Shown here: positions 44,876-55,082 of the stretch, piece by piece | Position numbering within the stretch: position 1 is the first letter of the stretch | How the letters are laid out: the number at the start of each line of letters is the position of its first letter | Source of the DNA: Cystobasidiopsis lactophilus | Lineage: Eukaryota > Basidiomycota > Agaricostilbomycetes > Agaricostilbales > Chionosphaeraceae | Assembly: GCA_001599975.1 (NCBI GenBank) | Contig: BCIO01000004.1 | Span: 1,029,434-1,093,433, forward strand | Length of the DNA: 64,000 nt | Direction of reading: 5' to 3' | The notes under the pieces: model-generated | The model's input: the letters and a program-made list of their open reading frames with translations, nothing else | Database searches by the model: none | What the model was told of the DNA's origin: nothing | Translations under genes and position numbers: made by a program

Positions 44876-46276
44876 CACGATGCCTTCAGGCTCGTCGGTC
44901 TCACCGTGTGGATTTTTATCTGGGCGGTCTGCCTTCTGGGCTGCTATGTAGCGTAAGGTCGCTCATCCTTCCGCATACACTCCATGTTGAGACAATGTGC
45001 TCAAAGGAATACGCGATACCGGCGAACCCAAATCGTGGCCTCGCCAATTCGAGAGCAAGACTTGCCCGGCGTGTCCATCCTTCGGCCCCTCAGAGGCCTC
45101 GAATCCAACCTCTACGAGAACCTGGAATCGTCTTTTCAGCAGAAATATCCCAAGGACAAGTTTGAGATCTTGTTTTCCGTGGCCGAAGAGGACGACCAAG
45201 CCATCCCAATTGTTCGGACTTTGATGCAAAAGTTTCCAGCTGTCGCAGCCGCACTCATCATCGGAGAGGATGTCGTGGGCGTCAATCCGAAAGTCAACAA
45301 CATGACGCGCAGCTATGCCCAAGCCAAGCACGACCTTCTTTGGGTGGTCGACTCGAATGCCATCTCTTCAAGTTCGGCCCTGGTCAACTTTGTCTCCGAA
45401 ATGCTGCAATCCACTTATACCACCAAACCCGTTGGGATGGTTCACCATGTCCCATTTCCCGTCTACCCGGACATCCTTTGGGGCTCGCGGGTCGAGCAGG
45501 CTTTTTTGGGCACCACGCACGCCAAGATGTATCTCGCCATCAACGCCTGCCAAATCGACTCTTGCATCGTGGGCAAGTCTACCATGTGGAGAAAATCGGA
45601 CCTGGAGCGCACTGGGCCAGGGATGCAGGGCGGCCTGGAAGCGTACGGCAACTACCTGGGCGAGGACAACATGATCGGGCGGCATCTTTGGCACGACTTG
45701 AGCCTAAAGCATGCCATGAATTCGGATGTCGTTGGTAACACCGTGGGGTCCATGACCTTGAGCACTTTCTTCTGGCGACGCGTCCGATGGATTCGGGTGC
45801 GCAAGTACATGGTCTTGTGGGCCACTTTTGATCTCTATGAAGTGAACCGACGACTGATTTCAGTTCTTAATCAAAGCTCCTCAACTCTTGCAGAGCCTTT
45901 TACCGAAAGCTTGATGGTTGGCCTCATTGGCGCTCGATCAGTGCACACCTTGCTCGGCTTTCCGTCCCTCCTCTTTTTCGTCCTTCATATGGCCGCCTGG
46001 TATGCGACTGATGTCTCCGTGTACAAGTCACTCGCCCAGGCCTCGCCTCTTCGCCGACCGTCGCCCACTATCTACGAGAACCCTCATTCCTTGACGTTCT
46101 TCCAGGCGTGGATGCTTCGTGAAGTGATGGCGCTTCCGATCTGGCTTTATGCAATGGCGGGAAACAGTGTCAACTGGAGAGATAACAAGCAAGCCTATCG
46201 GGTTCGAAGGGATGGGACAGTGGTTACGATCGACGGGTCTTCGGGAGGCGTGCTCAAATCAAATTTGCCGTCATGA
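44876..46276 (+). CDS. GCS1: Ceramide glucosyltransferase (glucosylceramide synthase)
   Basis: Golgi/ER enzyme that transfers glucose from UDP-glucose to ceramide (GT21). The N-terminal span reads LVGLTVWIFIWAVCLLGCYV, then an intron (GTAAGG...TTGAG) leads to YRRTQIVASPIREQDLPGV. Catalytic blocks: SILRPLRGLESNLYENLESS, VNPKVNNMTRSYAQAKHDL, LLWVVDSN (acidic motif), GEDNMIGRHL and FFWRRVRWIRVRKY with the (Q/R)xxRW motif. An in-frame 54-nt intron probably lies at about 45841-45894, which restores EPFTES seen in the family. Two more hydrophobic stretches follow; stop at 46274-46276. The first exon with the start codon is not identified, so the 5' end is approximate. Confidence 0.85.
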
Positions 46277-46299
46277 TGCATGATGCATGATGCATGATG
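46272..46299. repeat. Perfect tandem heptamer (CATGATG)4
   Basis: Four exact copies of CATGATG covering 28 bp; the first copy contains the TGA stop codon of the glucosylceramide synthase gene. A short simple repeat likely to vary in copy number between strains; because the stop is inside the first unit, changes in copy number would not extend the protein. Confidence 0.9.
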
Positions 46300-46643
46300 G
46301 TGAGCCTTTCCCCCCTCGGATGCACTTCTAAGTGGGCCCTGAGCCCAAGTCTCGGTTTGCAGATCTTTTGCATGCCTTATGCTTCCCACCTGTCACCGGC
46401 AAACTCCTCGACGGTCAACCTTGGCACACCTCAATCTGACCTGCCGCTGTAGGATGGTTTCGTCGATCGCTCAACGGTCTGGCGACCTTCTACCAGACGA
46501 CTTAGGGGCCGCGAGTGCTGGGCTCCTCATAAAGTTGCTGGCGCTGGGCCAAGCCTTGGTCGTCCTTTCATCGTCACCAATGTCCCTCGACTTCGAAACC
46601 CAATTACCATAGAGAAGAAAGCGCCTTAGCGACCCCCCAAGAA
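46300..46643. other. Convergent intergenic region
   Basis: About 340 bp between the synthase gene (+) and the secreted two-domain gene (-). No gene seen. Confidence 0.5.
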
Positions 46644-47909
46644 TCACTTCAAGTCCCACAGCGCCGACTGGTTGTTGGGCAGGGAGCCTTGCGGGTTGAT
46701 GAACAGCTGACTACCACCATTGTATGCAAAGAACTTGCTGGCGGCGTGCTGAATGGTGCAGCCAGAGAAGGAGCCCACCGAAGTGGCGACGCAGATGTTG
46801 CACGAAACGATGAACGGCTCGGCCCTGCGCACATCTTTCTTAGCATCGGATGTAGAACCCAAATCCACGAATCTCACTTGATTTTCAAGACCAGGCTCAA
46901 AATAGAGGTGTCGGCGCCGACGAAGAGGCTGCTGCCAGCAAAGCTGCTTGCACAGCATGAGCACCGGGCCCTGTCAAGAAAGCGCCGGTCAACCTACCCC
47001 AGGTTAAATTGGCCAGTGGTGGAGGTCGAGGTAAATTTAATCAGATCCGTGCTTTCGGTGAACAGCGACAGCAAGTCGCCGCTCATGGCGGGCGAGTTCT
47101 GGTCGTCGTGCCAAGGGAGGACGCCGTCATCGCCGAAGGGTTGGCGAGGGCTGAGCGACTTGCCATTGAGCGAGGGAGTACACTTGGTCGCTGGGTTGGC
47201 CACCAGATTCCAAAGCTGCGTGCCAGCCGGGATCTGCCGTAGTTCTATGAGACTCTTGGCTTTGTGAAATCGTGCAAGACCTACTTGGCCGATTGGATTG
47301 AGGAAAAGTTGGTTGCCCGAGTTGTAGATAAAGCGCTTGGTGGCCACATGCTGGGACGATAGTTGGCTGGGCTGTCGAGGCACCAAGGAGAGATGACTTA
47401 CCTGGATCGTGCAGCCGATGCCAATGGGCGAACCCGTAGTCTGGCATTGCTGGCACGATATGGCGAAGGGCTGTCCAGTCGCGACCAGCTGCAACGAGAA
47501 GTTGTTGGACGTGATGGCCACAGCGAGCGGGGTGCCAATCAACCTGGCATGTTTGTTTAGCGCGTGAGGCCGGGATGAAAGAAAAGGCTCAACTTGATAG
47601 TGAATTGGCCAGATGTGCCAGTGCTGACAAACTGAAAGAGCTCGGTGGCCTGGGTGAACAAGGACAACAAGTCGCCCTGATGGCGAGGGTTGTTGTCATC
47701 GTGCCAAGCGATGTTGCCGTTTTCAGCAGGATCGCCGAAAGGCTGCTGGACGCTGTAGCGGCCCGAAGTGATACCGGGAGTGCAGGCGCTGTTAGACGCT
47801 TCAGGATTGGTCGGTCTTTGGAGCGAGCTGCTCGAAACGAAACTCACGCGCTGACGCCGCGGATGACAGTAGCGCTCAGGGAAAGCACAGCGAGCAAAGA
47901 GGCCAGCAT
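46644..47909 (-). CDS. Secreted protein with two tandem copies of one domain
   Basis: Signal peptide MLASLLAVLSLSATVIRGVS (ATG 47909). Copy 1 includes ACTPGITSGRYSVQQPFGD, NGNIAWHDDNNP, GDLLSLFTQATELFQF, GTSGQF, AISCQQCQ, GCTIQHVATKRFIYN and GNQLFLNPIGQ. Copy 2 repeats the pattern: KCTPSLNGKSLSPRQPFGDD, GVLPWHDDQNSP, GDLLSLFTESTDLIKF, TTGQF, IVSCNICV, GCTIQHAASKFFAYN and GSQLFINPQGS. Cysteine positions (C..PG, ISCxxC, GC) are conserved between copies. Six introns, several at equivalent points of each copy, so the duplication took introns along. The first intron after the signal peptide is only about 30 nt in the best model. Family unknown; the SGNQLFLNP-type ends recall sugar-binding beta folds, but I do not assert it. 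Confidence 0.72.
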
Positions 47910-48617
47910 GTTGGTTGTTGGCAGTTAGGGTTCGAAAGAGCAAACTAGGTCCCGAACACCAGAGGAAGCAATCTGGAACGAGGCAGTGATTCATGGGCCA
48001 TCGTCTTCTCATTTCAAATGCTTCTTGCAGCGGAGACCCGAAAAGGGCGGCGTCTCATCAAGATCGGAGGGAGTGGCGCTGCTCTTCTCTCTAGCACGCC
48101 ACTCGAGGACGCAAGAAAAGCAGTCAAGCATCAAGAAGGCGCCCGGCCCAGGCGCCGTGCCAGTCCAAAGGCGGGTCCGACGTCCATCGGTCGGTGCGCT
48201 CCCCGTAGCTGCGCGTCAGGCGCTGATGCTTCAGTGGTTCTCAAGCTTCAAAACGCGATGCAGTCGGCGAAGGAGAGTGAGAGGCCAATCTCTCCTTTTT
48301 CCACGGGGTCGGCTCGGCTCGGATCCGACCCGAGCCTCGCGCAAATTATGGTGCCCATTTTTCGCTTCTTCTGGATGAGCCATGACCTTGTTTGAAGCCT
48401 CTGCCCCTCACTTACCGTCGAGTTACAAGAAGAGAAATGGGCTGACCGTCTGTCCAAGCTCGTGTTTCTGCGCTGTTCTTTTGAAGTCTCCCGAATTCCG
48501 TCGTGCGCTGCGCCCCTGCCTCCTTCTGCATATCCTCCTCGCTCTCTGCCAAAGGAGGCTTAATACATGCGAGAGTAGGTACGAACGTACCGCGAGAAGA
48601 CCTTCCGACGGTGTCAG
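47910..48617. other. Divergent intergenic region
   Basis: About 700 bp between the start of the secreted two-domain gene (-) and the next gene (+). A GC-rich palindromic-looking stretch (GGCTCGGCTCGGATCC...) lies near 48310. No gene with motifs. Confidence 0.45.
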
Positions 48618-49430
48618 ATGGCGTCCTCCAAGTTGGACTCCGCGGTGTCACCTCTCTCTTTCTCCCACCTTTTTGACCCCAACCTCGCAATGGACCCACT
48701 GGTCGGGTACTGGAAAGAAGACGTTCTTAACCCTCTCGAGGAGGGTGAAAAGACCAACATTCGCTACCAAGCTCCGTACACGCAAGACCTCAATGTTGCC
48801 CATTTGCACCAGCATCCTACGGACACGGACCTCAACCACCAATGCGATACTTTTTTGGCGCATACGGTCTTCCACGTTATACATCCATCTTGGCGCCCCG
48901 TAGTCCAAGCCAAGATGTCGGCGGCGTGGCGGGCAATTCGAGACGCGCCAGCTGGGCCTTGGAACCCAAAAGAGGACTCCCTATTGGTCCAGCTACATCG
49001 CCGGGGCCTCTTTCTGAAATTCACATCGCAATGGCTCGGGGGCACTGTCGTCAAAGGCCGACTAAAGCTGACCATCGACCAGAACTTCAAACAGCTCGTA
49101 ATGGCCCCAGGCGACTGTGTCCAGGTCTATGGCTACGAAGCGACCGTTCTGAGGCGCTTTCATTCTTTGGGTATTCTACAAGAGTCAGAGACTTTTCTAG
49201 AAGAGGAAGGCCCTCGTCGTGGATTGTTCAAGGATCAGCGCCAGATCAAGGTCATCTCTCACGAAGGTTCGGTATGAGTGGCTCATTCCGATGTTCACTC
49301 TGAATGAGATGTTTTAGGTGGCCGCTATGCTACGGCGAACCCCCGGGAAGCCGGCGTCCACGAAGAAACCTTTGAGCAGGCTGTGTCCTGGTTAAACGTT
49401 ATTCTCCGTCCCAACCGGCCTTGGAAATAA
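48618..49430 (+). CDS. Unrecognised fungal protein, paralogue A
   Basis: Two exons (48618 to about 49265, then about 49319-49430) give around 250 residues. Characteristic segments: PLVGYWKEDVLNPLEEGEKT, NHQCDTFLAHTVFHVIHPSW, WNPKEDSLLVQLHRRGLFLK and QWLGGTVVKGRLKLTID. It aligns with the gene at 51873-53019 over almost the whole length (shared H-QCDTFLAHTV-H-IH-SWR, KGRLKL / RGRLLL, and the join HEG|GRYA versus HEN|ERLNP at the same intron). No known domain or active-site pattern. The ATG at 48618 gives no signal peptide, whereas paralogue B begins with a hydrophobic exon, so an upstream exon may be missing here. Confidence 0.65.
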
Positions 49431-49888
49431 GTCAGTGGTATGCGAATTTGCCACCCCAGGACCATTTCACTAGCTAAAGCCAATCTTGCTTTGCGCGAAT
49501 AGTCGATGGAAATAGAACGATACCAGCTCGCTCCGAAATACCTGTCGCCGATGCCCCCTCTCGTGGTGTACTCCGGTGGTGCCTATCATAAATGAGCCTG
49601 GGACTTTGCCTGATTCCTTTTTAGCGGAAGACCTTTGTTTCGCGTCTTTGTAACGACGACTCCTTTCCCCCTGCATCTGTCTTTGAGGGCATCAACGATA
49701 TCCCTCAGCTTTCTGCGCACAATCGAGTTGCCATAGTTGCGCCACGAGCATGAGTTTTGAACATTTGGAAGTTCGCCACCACCCACCAGCGAGAGCCTCA
49801 TCGCCGACCGCCCTCTCGGCACGCTTCTCCCTCTCTCCCTCCCTCTCAACCTCACCTCTTCTCCTGCGCACTTGACTTGTTTTTCAAA
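49431..49888 (+). other. Intergenic region
   Basis: About 460 bp upstream of the aldo-keto reductase; pyrimidine-rich near its 3' end as in many leaders here. It contains GTTCGCCACC at 49771, which recurs at 51564 and 53207. Confidence 0.45.
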
Positions 49889-51510
49889 ATGACTAAGATG
49901 AGCTACGGTGCACTCCCGTCTGCCCCTTCTCGCGAGCGGAGAGCTTATCATCTTTTCGTCGGCGTTCCAAGTTCGATTGGGCAACTCGGGCCTGAAAGTG
50001 TCCAAGTTGATCTTGGGCTGCATGTCCTGTGTGTCTACACTTCTAGATCTGAATGCAGCAGTTCTGAGCGAGGAGTTGGCGCTCAGACGGCAATAGCAGT
50101 GAGCTGGCCTTCCTGAAACTTGACTTTAATTTGGGGCGCTCAGAAGCAAAAGTGCGACAGCCTGGCAGCCTTGGGTTCTGGATGAGGCCGAAGGCATCAA
50201 GCAGTGAGCTTTGCCTTTTGCAGTCGCTTGGCTTGGAAGCCGGCGTCGCAAAGATCGGCCCAAGCTCATGATGTGACCACGCGCAGCATCAAGCTAGCCT
50301 ACTCGCTCGGCATTAACACCTTCGACACGGCCAACGTCTACTCCTCGGGCGACAGTGAGGTGTGCCTGGGCAAAGCGCTCAAAGAGCTCGATGTGCCCAG
50401 GTCGGACGTCGTGGTGTTGACCAAGGTGTACTACCCGGTCTCTCGGGACAAGTCGAACCTCCTCGGCCTGGATCGGGATGGATGGGACGCTGAAGGGCTG
50501 GTCAATGGCCACGGTCTGTCGCGGAAGCACATCTTCGACTCGGTCAAAGCCTCGTTGGAACGCTTGCAGCTCGACTACATCGACGTGCTCCAATGCCACC
50601 GCTTCGACTACAATACACCCATTGGGGAAACCATGCAGGCGCTCCATGACGTGGTCCAGTCCGGCATGGTCAGGTATATCGGCATGAGCTCGTGCCACGC
50701 CTACCAGTTCGCCATCATGCAGAACTACGCCGTGCAGAACAAGTTGACGCCGTTCATCTCGATGCAAAATTTGGTGCGTGGCGCTCTTCATTTCTTTTGC
50801 CTCTCGTCGAGATCGAGTGAACTGATTTGTGACGCTTGCGGGTAGGTCAATGCCGTCTACAGAGAGTGGGTCTCTATAGCTCCCTCTATCTCTCTTCAGA
50901 CAATGGCTTCATTGCAGCTCACAGAGAGGAGCGAGAGATGCTGCCCACCCTGGAGCACTTTGGCGTCGGGTGCATCCCCTGGTCTCCTGTGCGTTCTCCT
51001 CCCTCCCTCCCTCCTAGTCACTTTGCTCTAGCCTGACTTCCAACCATTCGTGGCTGAACTCACAGCTAGCAAGGGGCTTCCTGGCCCGCCCTGTCGCCGA
51101 ATCCACCACCACCTCTCGAGGCGCCTCGGACCGCCTAATCAACAACTTCAACTCGGCGTCTGACAACGCCATCAATGCGGCTATCGAGGCCATTTCTAAA
51201 GCCAGGGGAAAGACCATGGCTCAGGTAAGCACCCTTCCTTTCCTTCCTTCCAAGACGAGACGAGAGCTGACGAGGGCGAAAGGTGGCCACGGCTTACTTG
51301 TTGAGCAAGAAAGGAATTACGGCTCCGATCATTGGAACTACCAAGCTGGACTCTTTGAAGGAACTGGCGGAGGGCGTAGACATTGTTCTGAGCGCTGAAG
51401 AGATCAAGGTTCGCTCCAATCCCTTGCCTTTTCTTTTCATAAGTTGACTCAGGCGAGGACAGGCGATTGAAGAACCTTACACCCCTCGAGTCATTATGGG
51501 CCATAAATAG
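49889..51510 (+). CDS. Aldo-keto reductase
   Basis: NAD(P)H-dependent oxidoreductase of the AKR fold, close to fungal aryl-alcohol dehydrogenase/YakC-like members. After MTKMSY an intron leads to VRLGNSGLKVSKLILGCMS, the beta1 strand. The catalytic tetrad is visible: Asp in NTFDTANVYSSGDSE, Tyr in NVY, Lys in VVVLTKVYYP, His in DVLQCHRFDYN. The cofactor region carries GCIPWSPLARGFLAR and APIIGTTKLDSLKE (phosphate-binding). Seven or more introns; the one after GCMS is placed by frame and leads to WQPWVLDEAEGIK. The C-terminus EEPYTPRVIMGHK is typical. Complete, no missing key residue. It sits between two paralogues of an unknown family. Confidence 0.87.
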
Positions 51511-51872
51511 CGTATGCTTGCATTGTGACAATCGGACAGCGTGCCGTCAAGAGGACCTCAAAAGTTCGCCACCGCCCACCATTGACAGCTGCAGCGGCGA
51601 GGCCCCAGGAGGCCTCGCTTCCCCATGTTGATTTAGCCCCATTAAACTCGCTGTCTCTCCTCTTCTCGTGTATTTGAGCTGCTCTGAGAATATCTAGCAT
51701 GGGCCACAGCTCGCGGTACCCTGCTGCTACTTCCCAACTCGCGCGCGTTCAACGATGAGATGATCTCTTGTTGGCGTCAAGCAAATGCACCTGGTGAAGG
51801 CCTTGCGTTGTCGTCTTTCACAAGAAGACGGATTCGCCTATCCTCTGTCGCTCCAGAAAAGATGCAAACCCG
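51511..51872 (+). other. Intergenic region
   Basis: About 360 bp between the reductase and paralogue B. Contains GTTCGCCACC at 51564, repeated elsewhere near these genes. No gene seen. Confidence 0.45.
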
Positions 51873-53019
51873 ATGCCGACGAACCTTGCCTTTCTGCGTT
51901 GGGCTTTCGCCATCTCTTTTGCCAGCCTGACACTCTCCCTCATCTTGGGAAACACCCTGTTTGAAGGCGAGGTCTGGCCAACCACCCTGTTTTGAAACGT
52001 CTCAAAAAATGGGTTCTCGATGCGCGCCAGTTTGATGAGGATACAGTAGGAAGCCCTTTGTTCGGCTGTTTGGAGAACGTTCAGGACGACGTCGAGCCTC
52101 TCCCTCCTCCCACCGGAATCCCTGTCGCGCCATGCAAATCATACCTCACTACTGGGATCATGCGCTGCTGAAGCCTCTCCAAGAGGGCACCAAAACCAAC
52201 ATCGCCTACCACCAGCCCACCGACTTGGAAGTGCTTGAAGCCGACTTGCATCGAGATCCGTTGGCTGTCAGAACAATGCATCAATGCGATACCTTTTTGG
52301 CTCATACAGTCCTGCACGCCATCCATTCCTCGTGGAGAAGCGAAGTTGCGGCTCAAATCGCGGCCGACTGGCAGACAGTCCTGGCCAACAGGTTGCCTTG
52401 GAGGCCAAAAGAGTACTCCCTTTTGGTCCTGCTCTATCGGCGTGGTCTCTTGACTGCCCCCTCGGTCCATTGGCTCCATGGCACCGTCGTCAGGGGCAGG
52501 CTGCTGTTGAATGTCGACGCCGGACTGACGCAACTCACCCTCCCGCCTGGCGAATGCGTTCAGGCATACGGTTACGTAGATAACATGCCGTGGAAGTTTC
52601 ATGCCTTTGGTGTCTTGAGATCGTCCACCGTTTGCTTTGAAGGCTCAACGGTTGTAGACCAACGATGGGCCAAGGTCATTGCGCACGAAAGTAAGCACGC
52701 ACTCTATGAGTTGCTCTGGTTTCCACTTTGATAGGTTTGGTCCATTGCAGATGAGCGCCTCAACCCATACAGTCCCAGAAATGAAGGGGTGCAGCAAGAG
52801 ACACTGGAGGAAGCGCTGGCCGCCTTGTTTTCCCTCCCATCTGGACCAGGCGACAAAGACGTGGTACGAGTGCTTACTTTTTTCTCTGTCTTGCCAACGG
52901 GATTGACAAGGCTCTCGCAGGCGATCGAGTTGGAACGGTACAAGGTCCACTCCAAATACCTCTCTCCCAAACCCTACGAGCCCCCCGTCGTGGTTCATTC
53001 TGGAGGCAAACGCAAGTGA
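51873..53019 (+). CDS. Unrecognised fungal protein, paralogue B
   Basis: Exon 1 (51873-51971) reads MPTNLAFLRWAFAISFASLT and SLILGNTLFEGE, a likely signal peptide or signal anchor. Exon 2 from 52031 carries FDEDTVGSP and then IIPHYWDHALLKPLQEGTKT, MHQCDTFLAHTVLHAIHSSW, WRPKEYSLLVLLYRRGLLTA and HGTVVRGRLLLNVDAGL. Two further exons give NERLNPYSPRNEG and AIELERYKVHSKYLSPKPYE, ending KRK at 53019. Paralogue A is 48618-49430; an unrelated aldo-keto reductase lies between, on the same strand. The conserved QCDTFLAHTV...H...W block suggests metal or ligand binding (Cys, Asp, two His), but no family is known to me. Confidence 0.68.
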
Positions 53020-53329
53020 CCGGGATTGCCATCGTTGCGAGCCACCCCTTTGCATTGTACTTCCCAACTTTTTATGAACTTCACTTTGAGCGTTAGCCTG
53101 CCTCACGGGCTGCCTGCCATTTTCTATCGGGGCCGAATTGGAAACGCTAGTCCAACTCAGCAGCGCCATTATCAACTCGCACAAACAGGCCGTGAGAGAA
53201 TCGAGAGTTCGCCACCTCCCAGCACCGCAGCTTTCATCGCCGATGCTCTCCGCTCAATCAGCCAATCAAGTCTCAAAGTCACTTGAGCTCCGAGGGCAGT
53301 CGTAGGGCCACGCGCCCAACATTGCAAGC
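53020..53329. other. Convergent intergenic region
   Basis: About 310 bp between paralogue B (+) and mS35 (-). Contains the third GTTCGCCACC copy at 53207. No gene seen. Confidence 0.45.
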
Positions 53330-54262
53330 CTACTCTGGCAATTCCCCCACCAACGCCTTCCTCGCCCGCCTCTTCCGCTCCTCCGCTGACAACTCCTCCT
53401 CCGCCTCCGCTTTGTGGATCCACTCCTCCGGGAAGTCCTTGATAGTCACGCTCTTGAGCCTCCGCACTCGCCGAGCTGCGCGGGCTTGTAAAGGGCGCGG
53501 GTCGAGAGGGATGTCTGAGAGGTCCTCGCCATTCTGTGCGATCAAAATGCGCAAATCAGACAGCGCCAATGCCTGATAGTGTAGAGGGTTCGAGCGCACC
53601 TTTGCCTCTGACAAAAGCCGGTCCAAAGTGTCCGAACACCACTTGGCGTTCGCCTCCCTCCCTTCGAACCGCTCGCACGCAATGGTCACCCCATCCTCCC
53701 CGTCGAACCGTGGCCCAGCGAGCAGCGCCGCGTTGTGCCATTCTTTGCTACTCCGTTCCAAGCCTAAGCTGGAGAGGGAGGCGGTCAAGACGACTTTTGA
53801 AGAGGCCGGATTAGGTGCGCCGAGGAAGCCCGTCAGCTTGAGCCGCAAGTCGGACTTGGCTGGTGCTTTAAACGGCCTCTGGAACTCTGTGCACCGACGG
53901 CTCCTTGAATACCGCCCAGTGTATCGAGGTGAGCACGCAGGCAACGCACTTTTAAGTTCGCCCATCTGCCCAGCTACGACCCTGGCCAGATCCAGCCGCT
54001 GCTTCTGCTTCAGCAAGCGCTGGTACACCGGCGTCGGCGCGTCGTTCCAGTCCGACTTGGACATGGGCTCCAGGTCGAGCAGCTCAAAGTCGGGCTGGAG
54101 GGACTCCATTTGGAAGAACTGCGTCTTGACCTTGCCGCCCGGAGCGTACGGGTGCGGCTTGGGCGGGCCTGCCTTGTCGTCGGCGGAGGAGGAGCTGGAA
54201 GTAGAAGCCAGTAGTGAGCGGCTGGTGGACAGGCCGCGACGCCGGAGGAGGGAGGTCGACAT
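53330..54262 (-). CDS. RSM24: Mitochondrial small-subunit ribosomal protein mS35 (Rsm24)
   Basis: Component of the mitochondrial 28S/37S ribosomal subunit. ATG at 54262 begins MSTSLLRRRGLSTSRSLLAS, an Arg/Ser-rich mitochondrial targeting peptide. The conserved core is LKLTGFLGAPNPASSKVVLT, GLERSSKEWHNAALLAGPRF, DGVTIACERFEGREANAKWC and LDRLLSEAK, as in Rsm24/mS35. A 63-nt in-frame intron (53887-53949, GTGCGT...CACAG) removes Arg/Ser-rich codons and joins LKK to FQRPFKAPAKS. Mature coding length is 289 residues, usual for the family. The C-terminus is charged (EEELSAEERKRRARKAL). Confidence 0.88.
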   Translation of the reverse strand: MSTSLLRRRGLSTSRSLLASTSSSSSADDKAGPPKPHPYAPGGKVKTQFFQMESLQPDFELLDLEPMSKSDWNDAPTPVYQRLLKQKQRLDLARVVAGQMGELKSALPACSPRYTGRYSRSRRCTEFQRPFKAPAKSDLRLKLTGFLGAPNPASSKVVLTASLSSLGLERSSKEWHNAALLAGPRFDGEDGVTIACERFEGREANAKWCSDTLDRLLSEAKVRSNPLHYQALALSDLRILIAQNGEDLSDIPLDPRPLQARAARRVRRLKSVTIKDFPEEWIHKAEAEEELSAEERKRRARKALVGELPE

Positions 54263-55082
54263 TTTTTTGTTGTGCTCGAGCAAGTGCAAAGAAATTTATG
54301 CGCGGAGGGTGGGCGGTGGCAGCGCTTGGGGTTTTGGGAGTGGCAAATAGGATCTAATAGGGAGTAGATAATATATAGAAGCGAACGATATGGGAAAGTT
54401 TGGGGAGAAGACGGGGAAAGCAGCACCCAAACAAGGCAACACCCAAGACCGACCACTTGCGTCCGCGTCGCTTGAGCTTGTGGCCACTTGCACTTGACCG
54501 ATGATTTGGAATGTGATGCAGAGGAGCGCAGGAGGCGTACGGGCCACTGTAGCGCACGACCAGGCCCAGGTGGCAGGCAGGTGGCAAACAACAAGCGGCC
54601 AACGTGTCAAGGGAGACGACCCTGCGAGTCGAAAGCCCCATTTAAGAGGGAAAAGGGCCATCGGAGGAGCTAAGAGGCGAGGAGAAGGGAAGACACGGTC
54701 CGGGAGCGCGAGGAGTCGCGAGGACCATTGATCAAGACTGCGCTATTCAGGGCGGTAGGGACGCGCTCACGTTCGATTGTTGGCTGGTAGCGCTGATTCA
54801 ATGAAAGAGGGGCAGGAAGCGCCAGAAGATGCTAATCGAGTTGGTCATAGGGTCAGACCGTCCTGAGAGTCGGTCGATATCATTATGAAACCGTTCATCA
54901 GGTAGGAGGCCCAACTCACGGCTTCTGCTAGGCGCTACAGGCTTCGCATCTTTCTTCTGCGAGGTTGGAGACAGTTTGAGCTTTCCGTCGAGAGACAGCA
55001 GAAGCGACCGGACCTCAGCTTGTTCCAGGAAGCAATGCCTCTTGCACCCACCAAGCCCCAATCGAGCAGACCACATCCTCAA
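54263..55082. other. Intergenic region
   Basis: About 820 bp between mS35 and the transporter's stop codon, both minus strand. Should contain the mS35 promoter and transporter 3' UTR. No gene or repeat supported. Confidence 0.45.
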
